The notes under the pieces: model-generated
What the model saw: only the letters and a program-made list of their open reading frames with translations
Database searches by the model: none
What the model was told of the DNA's origin: nothing
Source of the DNA: BMS3BBIN04 sp964552465
Lineage (GTDB): Bacteria > Electryoneota > Electryoneia > Electryoneales > Electryoneaceae
Assembly (NCBI GenBank): GCA_964552465.1
Contig: CAZKGR010000002.1
Location: 186,001 to 250,000 of the forward strand
DNA: 64,000 bases
Reading direction: 5' to 3'
Program-made: the position numbers and the translations under genes
Part shown: positions 62,467-64,000 of the stretch, one piece after another
Layout: every line of letters begins with the position of its first letter
Position numbering within the stretch: position 1 is the first letter of the stretch

Positions 62467-64000
62467 TTACTTCAGTAATGTTACCTTGCGCAAAGCGGTC
62501 ATACCATTTGCCTCGGCTTGAACAAAATACACTCCGCTGGCCAACGCCGCTCCATCCATAACAAAACGGTGAGTTCCCGCTGACATCACTTCGTTGTTCA
62601 GAACAGCGACTTCACGACCCAATGTGTTAAACACACGCACAGCTAAATGACTATTCGCCGGCAGATCTATCGCGACCCTGGCATCCGGATTAAATGGATT
62701 CGGGGTCACCGACCTGATCCCGAACTCCGATGGCATAAGAGTAACATCATTCCGTTCACCGGACTCAGCAAGCTCAAACCAGTCACTATTTGACCATTCA
62801 AGACCGCCATCAGTATCGAACTGGATCTTGCGAAATTCAAACTGATCACTGTCACCAATAACGTTTGGATACACACCAATATTCGCGATGAACTGGTAAA
62901 TGCCGTTCGGTGCAGCACCGGGAACTACCAACTGCTGGTTCGGTGCACTGTATGACCAGCCTGGAGTGAAGTTGATGTTGTAAATATCCAACGTCACATA
63001 GTTCCCATTTGGCATCAGAACTTCAGTCCAAACCTGACCGGCGTTCGGTACTTCCAAATTGTAGCCAACGGAAGCATCATACTCGATAGATCCTCCAGCG
63101 GCAGGAACGAAAACTGGCGGTGTATAGAAAGGAGTGACTGAAATATATACCGGGGGTTGCTCTGTCACATACGGTGATACGTATGTTCGGGCAACGCCAT
63201 CACGGTTGTCCGTCCAGCAAGGATAAACGATACCTGCATAACTGTATATACCCAGATAATCGCCAAAGTAGCCGGCGGCGAAACCAGGAATCGGAGCAGG
63301 CGTGAAAGAGACATCGCTCACCCGATAGTCGTCCCACGTTGCACCCGAATCGTACGAGTATCCAATCCAAGCTTCAACGGTACCACCAGCAGTGTTGCGG
63401 TTGTCGTACCAAATCGCATTAAGTGTTCCGGTAATTGGATCGCATTGAATCCAAACGAAATAATGCTGGTTGCCCGCTGCCGGATTATCCGTCTGAATAC
63501 GAATCGGATTCGACCAGGTTGTACCCTGATCAGTGGACTTGATCAGCCAGCTCGCAACGTCTGGTCCAGAATTTATTCCAGGAACACCGACGTTAGTCCA
63601 TGTCACATAAATAGTACCGCGGTTTGGTCCGTCGCTGACATCCACTGTCATCACCGGGAATGAGTTCTTCCGATGGTTCTGATCCATTCCGTTGTAGGAA
63701 CGGATACCATAGATATTATCAATTATCCGTGTCGCAGGCTGCCAGGTAACGCCACCGTTCAATGACTTCGCGAAACCCATCGATTCTTCGATTAATCCAT
63801 CATCATAAATCGTCCAGGTGGCATACACTTCGCCGTTCGGACCAACGTCGAGGTTGACACCCTGATTCAAATATCCAGCATTCACCGCTGTGCTGACTAC
63901 CTGACGGTTGTTCCACGTTTGCCCATCATCACTGGACCAGGTAACCTCGATTTCTCCGTCGGCTGCACCCCAAAAGTTGGTCCACGTTGCATAGAGTCGA
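62467..64000 (-). CDS. Secreted Asp-box (sialidase/BNR-like) protein with sorting domain, 5' end outside the window
   Basis: The frame stays open from the right edge; the GTG at 63885 is not the start, because upstream codons encode a further Asp-box (WSSDDGQTW). At least four Asp-boxes (SxDxGxTW; SLNGGVTW, STDQGTTW, SYDSGATW) form a propeller. A GVYPN module and the sorting domain (TPNPFN, FNTLGREVAVL, LASGVYFV, VTLLK) end the protein. Sialidases and other BNR proteins share the propeller; the Arg triad and Asp acid/base of a real sialidase are not visible in the part present. At least 510 residues are encoded here. Confidence 0.85.
   Translation of the reverse strand, partial: RLYATWTNFWGAADGEIEVTWSSDDGQTWNNRQVVSTAVNAGYLNQGVNLDVGPNGEVYATWTIYDDGLIEESMGFAKSLNGGVTWQPATRIIDNIYGIRSYNGMDQNHRKNSFPVMTVDVSDGPNRGTIYVTWTNVGVPGINSGPDVASWLIKSTDQGTTWSNPIRIQTDNPAAGNQHYFVWIQCDPITGTLNAIWYDNRNTAGGTVEAWIGYSYDSGATWDDYRVSDVSFTPAPIPGFAAGYFGDYLGIYSYAGIVYPCWTDNRDGVARTYVSPYVTEQPPVYISVTPFYTPPVFVPAAGGSIEYDASVGYNLEVPNAGQVWTEVLMPNGNYVTLDIYNINFTPGWSYSAPNQQLVVPGAAPNGIYQFIANIGVYPNVIGDSDQFEFRKIQFDTDGGLEWSNSDWFELAESGERNDVTLMPSEFGIRSVTPNPFNPDARVAIDLPANSHLAVRVFNTLGREVAVLNNEVMSAGTHRFVMDGAALASGVYFVQAEANGMTALRKVTLLK

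Noticed and set aside
1..64000. CRISPR arrays, tRNA or rRNA genes
   Set aside because: No evenly spaced direct repeats and no cloverleaf or rRNA-like sequence was recognised by eye; a covariance-model scan would be decisive.

Overview
The window looks like chromosomal DNA of a Gram-negative bacterium from a deep lineage of the FCB (Fibrobacteres-Chlorobi-Bacteroidetes) group. The main evidence is six secreted proteins that end in a type IX secretion (Por-type) C-terminal sorting domain (motif YPNPFN, then a G-x-Y-x-L/V strand and a basic tail), together with a PorD-like (DUF4835) type IX secretion accessory protein. A FlgB gene, an MBOAT/SGNH acylation pair and envelope glycosyltransferases support a diderm. 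The exact phylum cannot be fixed from this sequence. Genes are dense, often overlap by 1-8 bases, and use ATG with several GTG and TTG starts.

Layout. 1-0.5 kb: remnant of a REP-associated transposase between REP hairpins. 0.5-5.7 kb: biotin carrier protein, PorD-like protein, a sorted beta-propeller protein, M3 oligopeptidase. 5.9-12.1 kb: SGNH/MBOAT pair, a PAS protein with a HisKA domain but no ATPase domain, and a cyclic-nucleotide-binding-domain/aspartase fusion. 12.5-19.7 kb: mixed envelope and housekeeping genes (GT4 transferase, SRPBCC, DinB, HpnE-like desaturase, DVU0298-like protein, GT9 transferase, ImmA/IrrE peptidase, YjbQ). 19.9-22.9 kb: MFS transporter and a PadR operon with twin membrane proteins and palindromic operators, followed by a REP pair. 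23-29.5 kb: AsnB, C-methyltransferase, AspRS, a lipoprotein and a LysM protein. 29.5-38.9 kb: one long run phoH - 7TM-HD - ybeY - CNNM/CBS - radical SAM - RNase G, linked by overlaps or tiny gaps and concerned with RNA maturation, nucleotide signalling and the envelope. 39-42.5 kb: MntR-like regulator, isolated flgB, a small basic protein, acyltransferase, XerD. 42.6-48.4 kb: three tandem paralogous secreted CARDB proteins, each behind an AT-rich spacer. 49-55.3 kb: PIN-PhoH protein, a lipoprotein gene broken by an in-frame stop, a small redox/membrane/lipoprotein group, glutamine synthetase and DUF3224. 55.4-58.7 kb: a DtxR-FeoA-FeoA regulator overlapping feoB. 58.7-64 kb: an SGNH/SASA esterase and two more sorted proteins, the last running off the window.

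No CRISPR array, rRNA or tRNA gene was recognised. The most interesting signals are an apparently undescribed beta-rich module recurring just before the sorting domain in seven secreted proteins, the REP/RAYT traces, the cNMP-binding aspartase fusion, the PadR operator/twin-membrane-protein cassette, the DtxR-FeoA-FeoA/FeoB unit, and a YbeY with a long acidic insertion.
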